Positions 40,459 through 52,414 of a stretch of 64,000 nt of DNA are shown here, one piece after another. Under the pieces are notes generated by a model, which was not told where the DNA came from, did not search any database, and saw only the letters and a program-made list of their open reading frames with translations. Every line of letters begins with the position of its first letter. Positions within the stretch are counted from its first letter, which is position 1. Position numbers and translations under genes: made by a program. Location: the NCBI RefSeq assembly GCF_002216005.1, contig NZ_NIQC01000003.1, forward strand, positions 1 to 64,000, in the 5' to 3' direction. This stretch comes from Natranaerobius trueperi (lineage in GTDB: Bacteria > Bacillota > Natranaerobiia > Natranaerobiales > Natranaerobiaceae).

Positions 40459-40994
40459 GTATAGCCTCTAGATACGCAGAAGCTTTATTTCAACTATCTA
40501 AAGAAGAAGAAAGATTAGCTGAAGTTTCTGATTCTTTTTCTGCCTTAATCGAAAGTATTTCGGATAATGATGATTTTTTTCAAATAGTTAGTCATCCATT
40601 GATGGATATAAATGAAAAAAAGCAACTGATACAAGAACTGACAGAGCAACTAGAACCAGAGTTTCAAAATTTTATGATGGTTGTAATAGATAATAAACGT
40701 GAAAAAGATTTATTTGATATGTATGAAAGCTTTAGCCGATTGGTAAGAGAGGAACAAAATATTACGTTGTGTGAGATAAGAACAGCTACAAATCTAGATG
40801 ATGAAGACATTAATTCACTTTCCCAAACTTTATCTGAACTCTCATCTGGGGAAGTAGAGATTGAAACAACTATTGATAAATCCATAATTGGAGGAATAGT
40901 TGTGAAGATCGGAGATCAAGTCTTTGATTACAGTATAAAAGGTCAATTAAATAATCTCCGTGAGCAATTACAAAAGACAACTATCACAAGTTGA
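40455..40994 (+). CDS. atpH: ATP synthase F1 subunit delta
   Basis: A 179-residue stalk protein joining b to the top of F1. It has the N-terminal helical bundle (SRYAEALFQLSKEE) and the C-terminal block IDKSIIGGIVVKIGDQVFDYSIKG in two parts. It is coupled to atpF by a four-base overlap and precedes atpA by 11 bases. Confidence 0.95.
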   Translation: MSIASRYAEALFQLSKEEERLAEVSDSFSALIESISDNDDFFQIVSHPLMDINEKKQLIQELTEQLEPEFQNFMMVVIDNKREKDLFDMYESFSRLVREEQNITLCEIRTATNLDDEDINSLSQTLSELSSGEVEIETTIDKSIIGGIVVKIGDQVFDYSIKGQLNNLREQLQKTTITS

Positions 40995-41005
40995 GGTGAA
41001 GGCCT

Positions 41006-42532
41006 ATGAGTATTCGTCCTGATGAAATCAGTGCGGTGTTAAAAGATAAGATTGCAAATTACCAGTCTCATGTTGATGTATTAGAAGTGGGCACCGTACT
41101 ATACATCGGGGATGGTATTGCCAGATTGCACGGATTAGAAAATGTTATGGCAGGAGAAATGATAGAGTTTCCAGGAGAAGTTTATGGAATGGCTTTAAAC
41201 CTTGAAGAAGACAACATTGGTTGTGTTATTCTAGGTGAATATAATCATATTAAAGAAGGCGACCAGGTTAAACGTACAGGAAGAATCATTGAAGTGCCAG
41301 TAGGTGAAGAAATGGTTGGACGTGTTGTTAACCCATTAGGTGAGCCTAGAGATGGTAAAGGACCAATTGAAGCCACAGAATTCCGTCCTGTTGAGAGTGA
41401 AGCACCTGGTGTTATCGATAGACAACCAGTTGAAGAACCACTTCAAACAGGATTAAAAGCCATAGACTCTATGATTCCTATCGGTCGAGGTCAGCGTGAG
41501 TTGATCATAGGTGACCGGGGGACTGGAAAAAGTGCCATAGGTATCGATACCATCCTTAATCAGAAAAATTCTGATGTTTATTGTATTTATGTAGCGATTG
41601 GTCAGAAAAAGTCTACTGTAGCTCAAGTAGTAGATACTCTTGAGAAGCACGGTGCTATGGAGTATACTACAGTAGTTGCTGCAACTGCCGATGAGCCAGC
41701 TCCACTACTTTATTTGGCTCCTTATGCTGGTTGTAGTATTGGTGAGAAGTTTATGCATGAAGGTAAACATGTTTTAGTAGTTTATGATGACTTGTCAAAA
41801 CAAGCAGCAAGTTATCGTGAGCTTTCACTACTATTAAGAAGACCGCCAGGTCGTGAAGCTTATCCTGGTGATATTTTCTACTTACATTCTCGTTTATTAG
41901 AAAGGGCAGCTAAACTGAGTGATGAAAATGGTGGAGGTTCCTTAACTGCACTACCTATAATTGAAACCCAAGCTGGTGACGTTTCAGCTTATATTCCAAC
42001 AAATGTTATTTCAATAACAGATGGGCAGATATACTTACAAGGTGACTTATTCTATTCAGGACAGAGACCAGCAGTTGATGTCGGAATTTCAGTTTCTAGG
42101 GTTGGAGGTTCTGCTCAGTTAAAAGCAATGAAGCAAGTTGCCGGAACATTACGCTTAGACTTAGCTCAGTTTAGAGAGTTAGAAGCGTTTGCTCAGTTTG
42201 GAACAGATTTAGATAAATCTACCCAACAAAAACTTGCTCGTGGGCGACGTACATTTGAAATTTTAAAGCAAAATCAATATAGTCCTATGAAAGTAGAAGA
42301 TCAGATCTTGATTATATATAGTGCAACAGATGGGCTATTAGACGACATTGAAGTTGAACAGATTAGTGAATTTGAATCTTATCTTCTAGATTACGTTAAA
42401 GATAACCATTCAGACATCAAAAAAGAAATAGCTACTGGTGAGAAATTATCTGATGAGTTTAAAGAAAAGTTAAGAGAAGTGATTGAAAAAGCAAAAAAAG
42501 CTTTTAAAGAAGAGAAAGAATTGTCAGGATAA
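41006..42532 (+). CDS. atpA: ATP synthase F1 subunit alpha
   Basis: A 508-residue regulatory nucleotide-binding subunit. Walker A is [44 protein letters not shown] (in blocks) and [10 protein letters not shown] are conserved. TGAGGTGAAGG precedes the ATG. A 66-base gap separates it from atpG. Confidence 0.97.
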   Translation: MSIRPDEISAVLKDKIANYQSHVDVLEVGTVLYIGDGIARLHGLENVMAGEMIEFPGEVYGMALNLEEDNIGCVILGEYNHIKEGDQVKRTGRIIEVPVGEEMVGRVVNPLGEPRDGKGPIEATEFRPVESEAPGVIDRQPVEEPLQTGLKAIDSMIPIGRGQRELIIGDRGTGKSAIGIDTILNQKNSDVYCIYVAIGQKKSTVAQVVDTLEKHGAMEYTTVVAATADEPAPLLYLAPYAGCSIGEKFMHEGKHVLVVYDDLSKQAASYRELSLLLRRPPGREAYPGDIFYLHSRLLERAAKLSDENGGGSLTALPIIETQAGDVSAYIPTNVISITDGQIYLQGDLFYSGQRPAVDVGISVSRVGGSAQLKAMKQVAGTLRLDLAQFRELEAFAQFGTDLDKSTQQKLARGRRTFEILKQNQYSPMKVEDQILIIYSATDGLLDDIEVEQISEFESYLLDYVKDNHSDIKKEIATGEKLSDEFKEKLREVIEKAKKAFKEEKELSG

Positions 42533-42598
42533 AGTGAATTTAATTTGACAATTTTGTTAAATTAAAAGTCCACTGTTAAACCTAGGTGGTGAGTAAAA

Positions 42599-44975
<2,377 letters not shown>

Positions 44976-45006
44976 GGTCTTTTCCGGGGAAAGGGTGTGA
45001 TATTGT

Positions 45007-45426
45007 ATGGCTAAAAACGAGTTTTTATTAGAGATTGTCACTCCGGAACGAGTAGTGTACTCAGACCAAATTGAGTCTGTTGATGCTTATGCAGAAGATG
45101 GCAGACTTGGAATTAGACATGATCATAGGCCAATTGTAACTAAATTAAAAATAGCACCTTTTAATTTTAGAAAACCTGAGGGTGAGACTGAAACAGTAGC
45201 CATTAGTGGTTCAGGCTATTTAGAAGTCACCCCGGAAAAAGTTACTGTCCTATGTCAAACTGCAGAATTATCAAATGAAATTGACGTGGAGCGTGCAAAA
45301 GCAGCTAAAAAAAGAGCAGAAGAGCGGTTAAATAAAGAAAACACGGATTTTACACGGGCACAGGCGAGTTTAAAACGAGCTATTGCACGTATAAATGCTG
45401 CAGATAGAACAGATGAGGATAAATAG
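45007..45426 (+). CDS. atpC: ATP synthase F1 subunit epsilon
   Basis: A 139-residue subunit with the N-terminal beta sandwich (FLLEIVTPERVVYSDQIESV) and two C-terminal helices (ERAKAAKKRAEERLN and FTRAQASLKRAIARI) that act as the inhibitory arm. It closes the operon and is followed by a strong hairpin terminator. Confidence 0.96.
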   Translation: MAKNEFLLEIVTPERVVYSDQIESVDAYAEDGRLGIRHDHRPIVTKLKIAPFNFRKPEGETETVAISGSGYLEVTPEKVTVLCQTAELSNEIDVERAKAAKKRAEERLNKENTDFTRAQASLKRAIARINAADRTDEDK

Positions 45427-45431
45427 TTTAG

Positions 45432-45462
45432 TAAAGCCCTTGCGATATTCGCAAGGGCTTTA
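45432..45462 (+). terminator. Terminator of the atp operon
   Basis: A perfect 12-bp stem (45432-45443 with 45451-45462) with a 7-base loop. The downstream tract is TA-rich instead of a pure T-run. Confidence 0.8.
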
Positions 45463-45503
45463 TATATATAATTTATTACAATAATAATCCTAATTGTAAT
45501 ATT

Positions 45504-45840
45504 AAATTGAACTAGTTTTCTACTGAAATATAAGTAATTTTACTTAATATTAAAAATACTAATATAGTGCTAAAGACTAGTTCATATATTCTTTTGAGAG
45601 TATCATTTGTTTGGGTTATTGTAGTTCTTTTACGTTAGCGTTTGATGCTCTATTTAAAATTTTAACGATAGTGTAGTGATTCAATTTTTCTCGCTCGAAA
45701 TCATTTAAGTGTTTATTCTTGTGGGAAATTGGTGTATCATTAAAATGATCCATAGTGTGTACCTTTCTGTAATTAGTTATTGAGGTGATTTAATTGTATT
45801 ACAGTTAGGTCCACTATGGAGTTTTTATTTAGTTCAATTT
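45504..45840 (-). mobile_element. Remnant of an IS30-family insertion sequence
   Basis: The segment is bounded by 11-bp inverted repeats AAATTGAACTA (45504-45514) and TAGTTCAATTT (45830-45840). Inside, the minus strand from 45753 to 45616 encodes 45 residues, MDHFNDTPISHKN, KHLNDFEREK, and KILNRASN, which match the N-terminal region of IS30 transposases (KHLTxFERxxI, ILxRSPST) before running into a stop. Nearly all of the transposase is gone. The remnant accounts for the roughly 430-base gap between atpC and yueI; nothing else was recognised there. Confidence 0.65.
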
Positions 45841-45913
45841 GATTTTATAATTAAGCGTATAATAGTAATTAAAAAATATATAAAAGAGAATTATATAAAT
45901 GGAGGTGTTAATA

Positions 45914-46489
45914 GTGTCAGAACAAAATGATAAAAATCTTTCCTCAAAATCTGAACTAGAGCGGAAAATATTTGCTGGGGTACACGGATCACCAGAACTT
46001 AAAAAGGATGAAAAAAATCGTCACTTAGGTGAATTTAAAGAACGAGTTATAAAAGCTTTAACTTTTGATCAAGTCCAAGAACAAGGGACATATCCGGAGA
46101 TTAATGAGGCTATAAAGCACCCAAAGGCAAAACGTTTAATTATAAGTAGAAAAGTTGATTTAGACTATGCAAGAGACTATATAAAATTAGCAAGGGAGCA
46201 AGGGTTAAATTTTACTACCGTAGACGACCCAGACTTTGTAGGACCGATTGGTTTAGTTGTAGTTAGTGATGATGCATTCGATAATAATGAAATATATGTA
46301 CAGACAAGAAAGGATAAATTATTAGAAAAAGGATTATCTGAAGAATTAATAGATGCTAAAGAGGAATATATATGTAGTGATTGTATCAAAGAATTAGAAG
46401 AAAAAGCGCCAGAGGAGCTATCTAATTATAAAAAGATCTCTTTTCTAGATAAAATGTTAGGTAGAGAGTGTATTTCATGTAATAATTAA
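45914..46489 (+). CDS. yueI: YueI-family (DUF1694) protein with C-terminal double-CxxC extension
   Basis: A 191-residue cytoplasmic protein. Residues 1-130 match the YueI family: KIFAGVHGSPELKKDEK, LGEFKERVIKALTFDQV and GPIGLVVVSDDAF. YueI of Bacillus is about 130 residues; this one adds about 60 residues with YICSDC and RECISC, a potential zinc-binding pair. The function of the family is unknown. The GTG at 45914 follows GGAGGTG; an ATG at 45899 lies in front of that site. Confidence 0.8.
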   Translation: MSEQNDKNLSSKSELERKIFAGVHGSPELKKDEKNRHLGEFKERVIKALTFDQVQEQGTYPEINEAIKHPKAKRLIISRKVDLDYARDYIKLAREQGLNFTTVDDPDFVGPIGLVVVSDDAFDNNEIYVQTRKDKLLEKGLSEELIDAKEEYICSDCIKELEEKAPEELSNYKKISFLDKMLGRECISCNN

Positions 46490-46598
46490 AATTTTTTTAA
46501 AAAATTTTTAATTCCCCTGAATAACTAATGAAAAAGATGTCAATACTTATAAATTAGGAGAGTAATGTCTTAATAATATTAGATCGGGGGGATATAAT

Positions 46599-47396
46599 TT
46601 GAGTAAGGTACGTTCATTAAATACCTTAACAATTCCTTTATTAGCTGTTTGTATAACTTTATTTTTATTGTACACTTCAATGGATGAATCGATAAGAGCT
46701 GAAGAAAACCTTGAAGAAGATGTAACTTACTTAAAAAACATTGTTGATGATATGGATGGTGAAATAGAGCTTGGTGAACTCACAGGACATGCCATAGAGA
46801 GTAAATATCTATCATTTGATGAAATGGAACAAGTATTACAATCTGTAATGAACGAATTAGCTGTTTCGAATTTATTTTCAGAAGAATATACTATTGATAA
46901 GTCAAAAAATCATAATATCAAAACAGCTAGAGTAGTTCTTAATAATGATGAATGTGAGTTACATGTTTCTATACAAAGTATAGCTAATAAAGATATATTA
47001 TTAGATGCACAAACTCATATTGTAATTAATATAACTGATAAAACAGATGAATTAGAAATAATTAATGACTACCACAAGAGAATCAGAAGTGTATTTTCAA
47101 TTTTGGGTGCAGAAGGAGAAATTACCACTTGCCTTTCAGGTTTTTTAAGTGATAAACTAACTAAAGATGAGAAGAGAAATCTCTTGGGTGAAAAAATTGA
47201 CAAACGTGATATTGTAAATGAACGAAGTTTTGAAAATAGTAATGTAGTTAAAAAATCAGGTTATAGTAGTAAAATTGAAAACCTTATAATGGTTGATGAT
47301 AAAAAACAGAACATTAGTTTAGTCTTATCTGATGATAAGATCAAAGGTAAGACTGCTTTCCGTGTGGCTACACCTTTAGTGAATTCAGATTATTAA
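46599..47396 (+). CDS. ywmB: YwmB family protein (DUF1779, TATA-box-binding-like fold)
   Basis: A 265-residue exported or membrane-anchored protein. An N-terminal hydrophobic segment (about 7-26) is followed by the YwmB domain with a two-fold repeat. It lies between the atp operon and murA as in B. subtilis, which supports the assignment because the sequence is poorly conserved. The family is linked to sporulating Firmicutes; its function is not known. The start is a TTG after GGGGGG. Confidence 0.8.
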   Translation: MSKVRSLNTLTIPLLAVCITLFLLYTSMDESIRAEENLEEDVTYLKNIVDDMDGEIELGELTGHAIESKYLSFDEMEQVLQSVMNELAVSNLFSEEYTIDKSKNHNIKTARVVLNNDECELHVSIQSIANKDILLDAQTHIVINITDKTDELEIINDYHKRIRSVFSILGAEGEITTCLSGFLSDKLTKDEKRNLLGEKIDKRDIVNERSFENSNVVKKSGYSSKIENLIMVDDKKQNISLVLSDDKIKGKTAFRVATPLVNSDY

Positions 47397-47563
47397 AGTT
47401 AAGAAATTAACAGATATTGAAGGATTTTAGTCTTCACAAGTCGAATGGAAATAACAGTCTATTGATCCTGTAGGATCCCAAAAATAATTTTTGATAATAT
47501 GTTTTTTTATTTAACAATTGTTGTATCCTAATAATAGAGAATAGTAATGGGAGGAATTTAACA

Positions 47564-48844
47564 TTGGATAAAATAAATGTTGTAGGTGGCAATCGTCTAA
47601 AGGGTTCTATTCGAGTAAACGGAGCAAAAAATGCCTCTCTTCCCATATTGGCTGCGTCGTTACTAGCAAGTGAATCAGTTACCGTTAGAGAAGTACCACC
47701 GCTCAAAGATATTATAACTATGTGTGAAGTTTTGTCACATTTGGGTTGTGATGTTAAGGATAATTCTCCAGACGAAATTTTTATAGATACTAGTAATCTT
47801 TCTAAAATTGAAGCACCATATGAACTAATGAGAAAAATGCGAGCATCTTTTTTGGTGATGGGACCTTTACTTGCAAAAAAAGGTAAGGCTAGAATTTCTA
47901 TGCCAGGAGGATGTGCTATTGGGAGCCGTCCTATTGATTTACACTTAAAAGGGTTTTCTGCTCTAGGTGCTGATGTTACTTTCGGCCATGGATATGTAGA
48001 GGCTAAAGCTGATAAGTTGGTTGGAGATAGAATATACTTAGATTTCCCGAGTGTTGGTGCCACTGAAAATATTATGATGGCAGCAACTTTAGCTGAAGGT
48101 ACTACAGTGATTGAAAGTGCAGCAGAAGAGCCAGAAATAGTTGACTTGGCAAACTTTTTAAATCAAATGGGAGCAAAGATAGTTGGAGCTGGTACTGATA
48201 CTATAAAGATAGAAGGTGTCAAAGAGCTTAAAGGTACTGATCATACAGTAATACCAGATAGAATTGAAGCTGGTACATTTATGGTAGCCGCGGCTATAAC
48301 AGGTGGAGAGGTACTAGTTGAAAACGTTATTTCTGATCATATCAGACCTGTAATACGCAAAATGGAAGAAACTGGTGTAAAAGTAGAAGAGCAAGATAAT
48401 GGACTATTAGTTGTTAGTAAGGGAGAACTTTCACCTATTAAACTTAAAACTATGCCTTTCCCTGGATTTCCTACAGATATGCAACCCCAGATGATGGCAT
48501 TAATGACTAGAATATCTGGTGAAAGCACTGTTACTGAAACAGTGTTTGAAAACCGTTTTAAGCATGTTGATGAGTTATTAAGAATGAATGCAGACATAAC
48601 AATAGAAGGGCGTGCAGCGCAAATTAAGGGAGGCAAAGTACTAACAGGAGCTCCTGTTAAAGCAACAGACCTTCGTGCTGGAGCAAGTTTGATTTTAGCA
48701 GGATTGATTGCTGAAGGTACAACAGAAGTTTCTGAAATCTATCATATCGAGCGAGGTTATTATAGATTAGTAGAAAGGTTAAGAGGTATCGGAGCTAATA
48801 TTTGGCGTAACGAAGATCATCTAACAACTGTTGCTAGTAGTTAA
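47564..48844 (+). CDS. murA: UDP-N-acetylglucosamine 1-carboxyvinyltransferase
   Basis: A 426-residue enzyme for the first committed step of peptidoglycan synthesis. The catalytic cysteine, the target of fosfomycin, is Cys117 in [16 protein letters not shown]. The PEP-binding start [18 protein letters not shown] and the C-terminal [13 protein letters not shown] are intact. The start is a TTG with GGGAGG in front. spoIID follows after a terminator, as in Bacillus. Confidence 0.97.
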   Translation: MDKINVVGGNRLKGSIRVNGAKNASLPILAASLLASESVTVREVPPLKDIITMCEVLSHLGCDVKDNSPDEIFIDTSNLSKIEAPYELMRKMRASFLVMGPLLAKKGKARISMPGGCAIGSRPIDLHLKGFSALGADVTFGHGYVEAKADKLVGDRIYLDFPSVGATENIMMAATLAEGTTVIESAAEEPEIVDLANFLNQMGAKIVGAGTDTIKIEGVKELKGTDHTVIPDRIEAGTFMVAAAITGGEVLVENVISDHIRPVIRKMEETGVKVEEQDNGLLVVSKGELSPIKLKTMPFPGFPTDMQPQMMALMTRISGESTVTETVFENRFKHVDELLRMNADITIEGRAAQIKGGKVLTGAPVKATDLRAGASLILAGLIAEGTTEVSEIYHIERGYYRLVERLRGIGANIWRNEDHLTTVASS

Positions 48845-48856
48845 AAAAATATTTTA

Positions 48857-48895
48857 AAATACCCACTGATTTTAATCAGTGGGTATTTTTTTTTA
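48857..48895 (+). terminator. Terminator after murA
   Basis: A 16-bp stem (48857-48872 with 48874-48889 by complement, very short loop) runs into a long T tract. Confidence 0.9.
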
Positions 48896-48946
48896 TTATC
48901 AACCATAATTATAGAACTAGTAACCATAAGGTAAAGGTGGTCTAAA

Positions 48947-49984
48947 ATGGACAGGAGATTACTCTATGAATTTAAAAGTATTTTGAAGGTTTCTGGTATG
49001 GTTGGGACTAGTATAATAATTATAGCTGGAATTATAGGAGGTGTTAGTTTCTATTTGTTAGCTCCATCTGAAGTAGAAGAATCCACACCTCCTGAAGAAC
49101 TATTTCCTATAAAAACAGAAGAAGATCTAACTGTTAGAGTTTATTTTCATGAAAAGGATCAAGTAAAAGAAAAAAATCTAGAAGATTATTTAGTGGGTGT
49201 AGTTATTTCAGAAGTTCCCCCGAACTTTAATAAAGAAGCCATAAAAGCACAAGCAGTAGTTGCTAGAAGCTATACTTATTCTAGGTTAGAAAAACGTGGG
49301 GGACCTGGATGTAACAATCATGAAAATGCTGATATTTGTACAAATCCAGATCATTGTCAAGCACATTACAGTGAAAGTGAAGTAAATTCAATATATGGAG
49401 ACAAAAGTGAAAAATATTATAACATAGTTTCGAACGCAGTATCCGAAACTATGGGGGAGATAGTCACTTATAATAGAAAACCAATTCCAGAAGCACCGTA
49501 TCATTCTACTTGTGGTGGTACAACAGAGACAGCTGGTGAAGTTTGGCAAACAGATATGCCTTATTTAGAAAATGTTGAATGTAACTATTGTAATCATTCT
49601 TCGCATTTTGAAAGTGAGACTACTATACCTTTTGAAGAGATTGAACAAGTGATGTCAAGAGAGGGAGTACAAGTTCCTGTTCTGGCAGATAATCCACCGG
49701 ATCTAACTGTAACAGAGAGGTCGAAGATAGGAAGAGTCAAAACTGTAAATTTAATGGGAAATGAATTTAGTGGAAGGCAAATAAGACAAATGTTTGATCT
49801 ACGATCTACAGACTTTGACTGGGAAACAAGTGGTGACTCTGTAAGTGTTACGACAAGAGGATTTGGTCATGGTGTTGGACTTTGTCAGTATGGTGCAGAT
49901 GGTATGGGAAAGGCAGGTTATAATTATCGCGATATTATTAGACAATACTTTACTGAAATCGAATTTGGTCAAATATCCAAGTAA
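48947..49984 (+). CDS. spoIID: Stage II sporulation protein D
   Basis: A 345-residue lytic transglycosylase of the engulfment machinery (SpoIID-SpoIIM-SpoIIP). One N-terminal membrane anchor (about 14-36) is followed by the SpoIID domain: EDYLVGVVISEVPPNFNKEA includes the catalytic Glu, AVVARSYTYSRLE, YHSTCGGTTETAGEVW and GFGHGVGLCQYGADGM. Cysteines in GPGCNNHENADIC and VECNYCNHS fit the zinc site described for clostridial SpoIID. Upstream, CATAATT and CATAAGGT, 14 bases apart, weakly resemble a sigma-E promoter. AAAGGTGG precedes the ATG. Confidence 0.95.
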   Translation: MDRRLLYEFKSILKVSGMVGTSIIIIAGIIGGVSFYLLAPSEVEESTPPEELFPIKTEEDLTVRVYFHEKDQVKEKNLEDYLVGVVISEVPPNFNKEAIKAQAVVARSYTYSRLEKRGGPGCNNHENADICTNPDHCQAHYSESEVNSIYGDKSEKYYNIVSNAVSETMGEIVTYNRKPIPEAPYHSTCGGTTETAGEVWQTDMPYLENVECNYCNHSSHFESETTIPFEEIEQVMSREGVQVPVLADNPPDLTVTERSKIGRVKTVNLMGNEFSGRQIRQMFDLRSTDFDWETSGDSVSVTTRGFGHGVGLCQYGADGMGKAGYNYRDIIRQYFTEIEFGQISK

Positions 49985-50007
49985 GCCCTAAATGGGCTTA
50001 TTTTTTT
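49982..50007 (+). terminator. Terminator after spoIID
   Basis: A 7-bp stem (49982-49988 with 49994-50000) is followed by seven T. It overlaps the end of the spoIID stop codon. Confidence 0.85.
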
Positions 50008-50017
50008 ATGTAAAAAT

Positions 50018-50046
50018 ACATATTTTGGACTAGCCGTGGGAAAAAT
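50018..50046 (+). promoter_or_regulatory. Candidate sigma-F promoter of spoIIQ
   Basis: ACATA (50018-50022), a 15-base spacer and GGGAAAAAT (50038-50046) fit the sigma-F consensus GYATA / GGnRAnAnT with one -35 mismatch and a perfect -10. It lies just after the spoIID terminator and directly before spoIIQ, which is a sigma-F gene in B. subtilis. Confidence 0.6.
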
Positions 50047-50067
50047 GTTTAGTGGAGGTGATAAAAA

Positions 50068-50907
50068 TTGCAATCAAACAGAATAAAACGACTTATTAGT
50101 AAGTATCTATCATTAGTAGGAAGTAAGTTAAATGTAGTGGGACAAAATATACAAGCAGCAATTTTTAAACTTGGTGCTAAATTAAGAAAGATACCCAAAA
50201 AAGCATTTATAATAGGATCTTATGTTTTGGTTATTATTTTTCTGAGTGGATTTATATTATTTAGGTTCGATTATTCAACAAATACCCCTGAAGCGCAAGA
50301 ATATACTGAAGAGTCTCAAGTTATTGATATGCAAGAAATTTTTGATGAGTTAGAAGAAAGAGAAGAGGAATCATCGCTAGACAATGAGGTAGAAAAGACT
50401 CTAGATATTGAAGAAGAAAAAAAGACTTTAGACGGAGAAGCAGACGAAGTATCTACTGAAAAAAAAGATGAAAAAGAAAGTGAAAAGGTAGCTTCACCTG
50501 AAGAAATGCCAGAAAGCATATGGCCAATTGAAGGTGAAATCATCACTTCTCATGAGGAATTATATCAAGTGAATAATCAACATCGTTTTCATGATGGGAT
50601 TGATATAAAAGCACCAAAAGGTACAGATATTGTGGCTGCCTGGGATGGTCAGATAGATAAAGTGAAGGAAAACACAACATATGGATTAAAGCTTAGCGTT
50701 TCAGGAGAAGGGTATTCTTATAGTTATGGCAACTTAGAAAGTGTAAAAGTAAATGAAGGTCAAGAAGTAAACCAAGGAGATGTTATAGCGACGGTAGGTA
50801 CATCTGCAGTATTAGATGCAGCTGAAGGGAGTTATTTACACTTTTCAGTAAGTATAAAGGATGATGCGATAGATCCAGAAAGGGTTCTTCTAGATGATAG
50901 TCATTAG
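50068..50907 (+). CDS. spoIIQ: SpoIIQ-like membrane-anchored M23 domain protein, catalytically degenerate
   Basis: A 279-residue forespore membrane protein. A transmembrane helix (about 48-66) and a highly acidic linker (about 75-150) lead to a LytM/M23 domain. Zinc ligands are kept: His175 and Asp179 (HDGID) and His258 (YLHF). The two catalytic histidines are changed: the HLH motif reads Tyr256-Leu-His, and the YAH motif reads Tyr-Gly-Asn222. It is therefore probably a structural partner of SpoIIIAH. The place between spoIID and spoIIID matches B. subtilis. The start is a TTG after GGAGGTG. Confidence 0.9.
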   Translation: MQSNRIKRLISKYLSLVGSKLNVVGQNIQAAIFKLGAKLRKIPKKAFIIGSYVLVIIFLSGFILFRFDYSTNTPEAQEYTEESQVIDMQEIFDELEEREEESSLDNEVEKTLDIEEEKKTLDGEADEVSTEKKDEKESEKVASPEEMPESIWPIEGEIITSHEELYQVNNQHRFHDGIDIKAPKGTDIVAAWDGQIDKVKENTTYGLKLSVSGEGYSYSYGNLESVKVNEGQEVNQGDVIATVGTSAVLDAAEGSYLHFSVSIKDDAIDPERVLLDDSH

Positions 50908-50929
50908 TCGTGTAGTCAATACATATAAT
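50900..50929 (+). promoter_or_regulatory. Candidate sigma-E promoter of spoIIID
   Basis: GTCATTA (50900-50906), a 15-base spacer and CATATAAT (50922-50929) resemble the sigma-E consensus KMATATT / CATACAmT. The -35 overlaps the end of spoIIQ. Mother-cell expression of spoIIID by sigma-E is known in B. subtilis. Confidence 0.4.
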
Positions 50930-50960
50930 CATTATCAGAAAGAGATAAGGGGGCGAGGAG

Positions 50961-51245
50961 ATGCAAGATTATATTCAAGAGCGGGTGCTTGAAATAAGTC
51001 AATATATTCTCGATACGAAAGCAACCGTACGCCAGGTAGCCAAAAGTTTTGGTGTAAGTAAAAGCACCGTCCATAAAGACATCACTGAAAGACTCCCCTT
51101 AATTAGACCTAAAAAAGCTAAGGAAATTAAAGAAATACTAAATCAAAACAAAGCAGAAAGACATATTAGAGGTGGTGAAGCTACAAAACAAAAATATACA
51201 CAAGAGGACGAATTAGAGGAGTCGGATACATCAAGATTAAAATAA
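50961..51245 (+). CDS. spoIIID: Sporulation transcriptional regulator SpoIIID
   Basis: A 94-residue DNA-binding protein of the mother cell. The helix-turn-helix is TVRQVAKSFGVSKSTVHKDIT, preceded by IQERVLEISQYILDTKA. A basic C-terminal helix follows (RPKKAKEIKEILNQNKAERH in part), and a charged tail of about 20 residues is not in the core family. GGGGGCGAGGAG precedes the ATG. Confidence 0.95.
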   Translation: MQDYIQERVLEISQYILDTKATVRQVAKSFGVSKSTVHKDITERLPLIRPKKAKEIKEILNQNKAERHIRGGEATKQKYTQEDELEESDTSRLK

Positions 51246-51369
51246 AAAGATCAATAATAAAATAAATCATAAATTTAACAGGAATTAGTGACCCCGATGT
51301 CGAAGATTAAAGCGATAAATATATTAAATGTATTTCGTATTTTATTTTGAAATTGTGGGAGGATCTAAT

Positions 51370-52404
51370 ATGCTCGGTTTTAACTCTGACATCGGGGTTG
51401 ATTTAGGAACAGCAACGGTGCTAATTTATCGTAAAAAAAATGGGGTAGTTCTAAAAGAACCATCAGTTGTTGCTGTGAATCAAGACAGTGGCAAAGTTTT
51501 AGCTGTAGGACAAGAAGCTTATAACATGATTGGACGTACTCCAGGAAATATAGTAGCTATACGTCCAATGAGAGAAGGCGTAATAGCAGATTTTACTGTC
51601 ACTGAAGTTATGCTAAAAAACTTTATACAGCGAGCAAGTAAGAAAAAATTAATGTTAAAGCCAAGAATAATGGTGTGTGTACCAGCAGGAATAACATCTG
51701 TAGAGCAACGGGCTGTTTTAGAGGCCGCGACTCGTGCAGGAGGAAAACAAACCTTCTTAATTGAAGAACCCCGGGCTGCTGCTCTAGGCGCTAATTTAGA
51801 TATCTTTGAACCTAGTGGTAGTATGGTAGTTGACATTGGTGGTGGTACCACTGATGTAGCTGTCCTTAGTTTAGGTGATATTGTAACAAGTTCTTCACTA
51901 CGGGTAGGTGGGGATAAATTTGATGAGTCAATAGTACAGTTTATCAAAAACTCTCATAATTTAATTATTGGAGAGCGTACAGCAGAGGAGATAAAAAAAC
52001 AGATTGGTACAGCTCATCCTCAAGCTAAATCAGAGACCATGGAAGTTCGTGGAAGGAATCAAGTATCAGGGTTACCACAGAATATTGTTATCAACTCAGA
52101 TGAAGTTTATGAAGCTCTTCGCGAACCGGTTACTAATATTATTGATTGTATTAAACAAGTATTAGAACAAACACCTCCAGAACTTTCTGCAGATATTATG
52201 GATAAAGGTATTGTTATAACTGGTGGAGGTGCACTTCTTAATGGATTAGACAAGCTCCTACAAGAAGAAGTGGATACTCCTGTATTTATTCCAGAAGATC
52301 CAATAGGATCTGTAGCAGAGGGTACAGGTAAGGCTTTAGAATACCTGGACAAGCTTGAGAGTTCATTGATGAGTAGTAAGAATCTCTCAAAAGGTAGGAG
52401 ATAG
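51370..52404 (+). CDS. mbl: Rod-shape-determining actin homologue Mbl/MreB
   Basis: A 344-residue actin-like ATPase that guides lateral wall synthesis. It has IGVDLGTATVLIY (phosphate 1), VDIGGGTTDVAVLSLG (phosphate 2) and GIVITGGGALLNGLDK (adenosine). The position after spoIIID and before the flagellar rod genes matches mbl of B. subtilis. The ATG at 51370 follows GGGAGGATC; the in-frame extension upstream precedes that site. Confidence 0.95.
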   Translation: MLGFNSDIGVDLGTATVLIYRKKNGVVLKEPSVVAVNQDSGKVLAVGQEAYNMIGRTPGNIVAIRPMREGVIADFTVTEVMLKNFIQRASKKKLMLKPRIMVCVPAGITSVEQRAVLEAATRAGGKQTFLIEEPRAAALGANLDIFEPSGSMVVDIGGGTTDVAVLSLGDIVTSSSLRVGGDKFDESIVQFIKNSHNLIIGERTAEEIKKQIGTAHPQAKSETMEVRGRNQVSGLPQNIVINSDEVYEALREPVTNIIDCIKQVLEQTPPELSADIMDKGIVITGGGALLNGLDKLLQEEVDTPVFIPEDPIGSVAEGTGKALEYLDKLESSLMSSKNLSKGRR

Positions 52405-52414
52405 GGGTGAGCTT

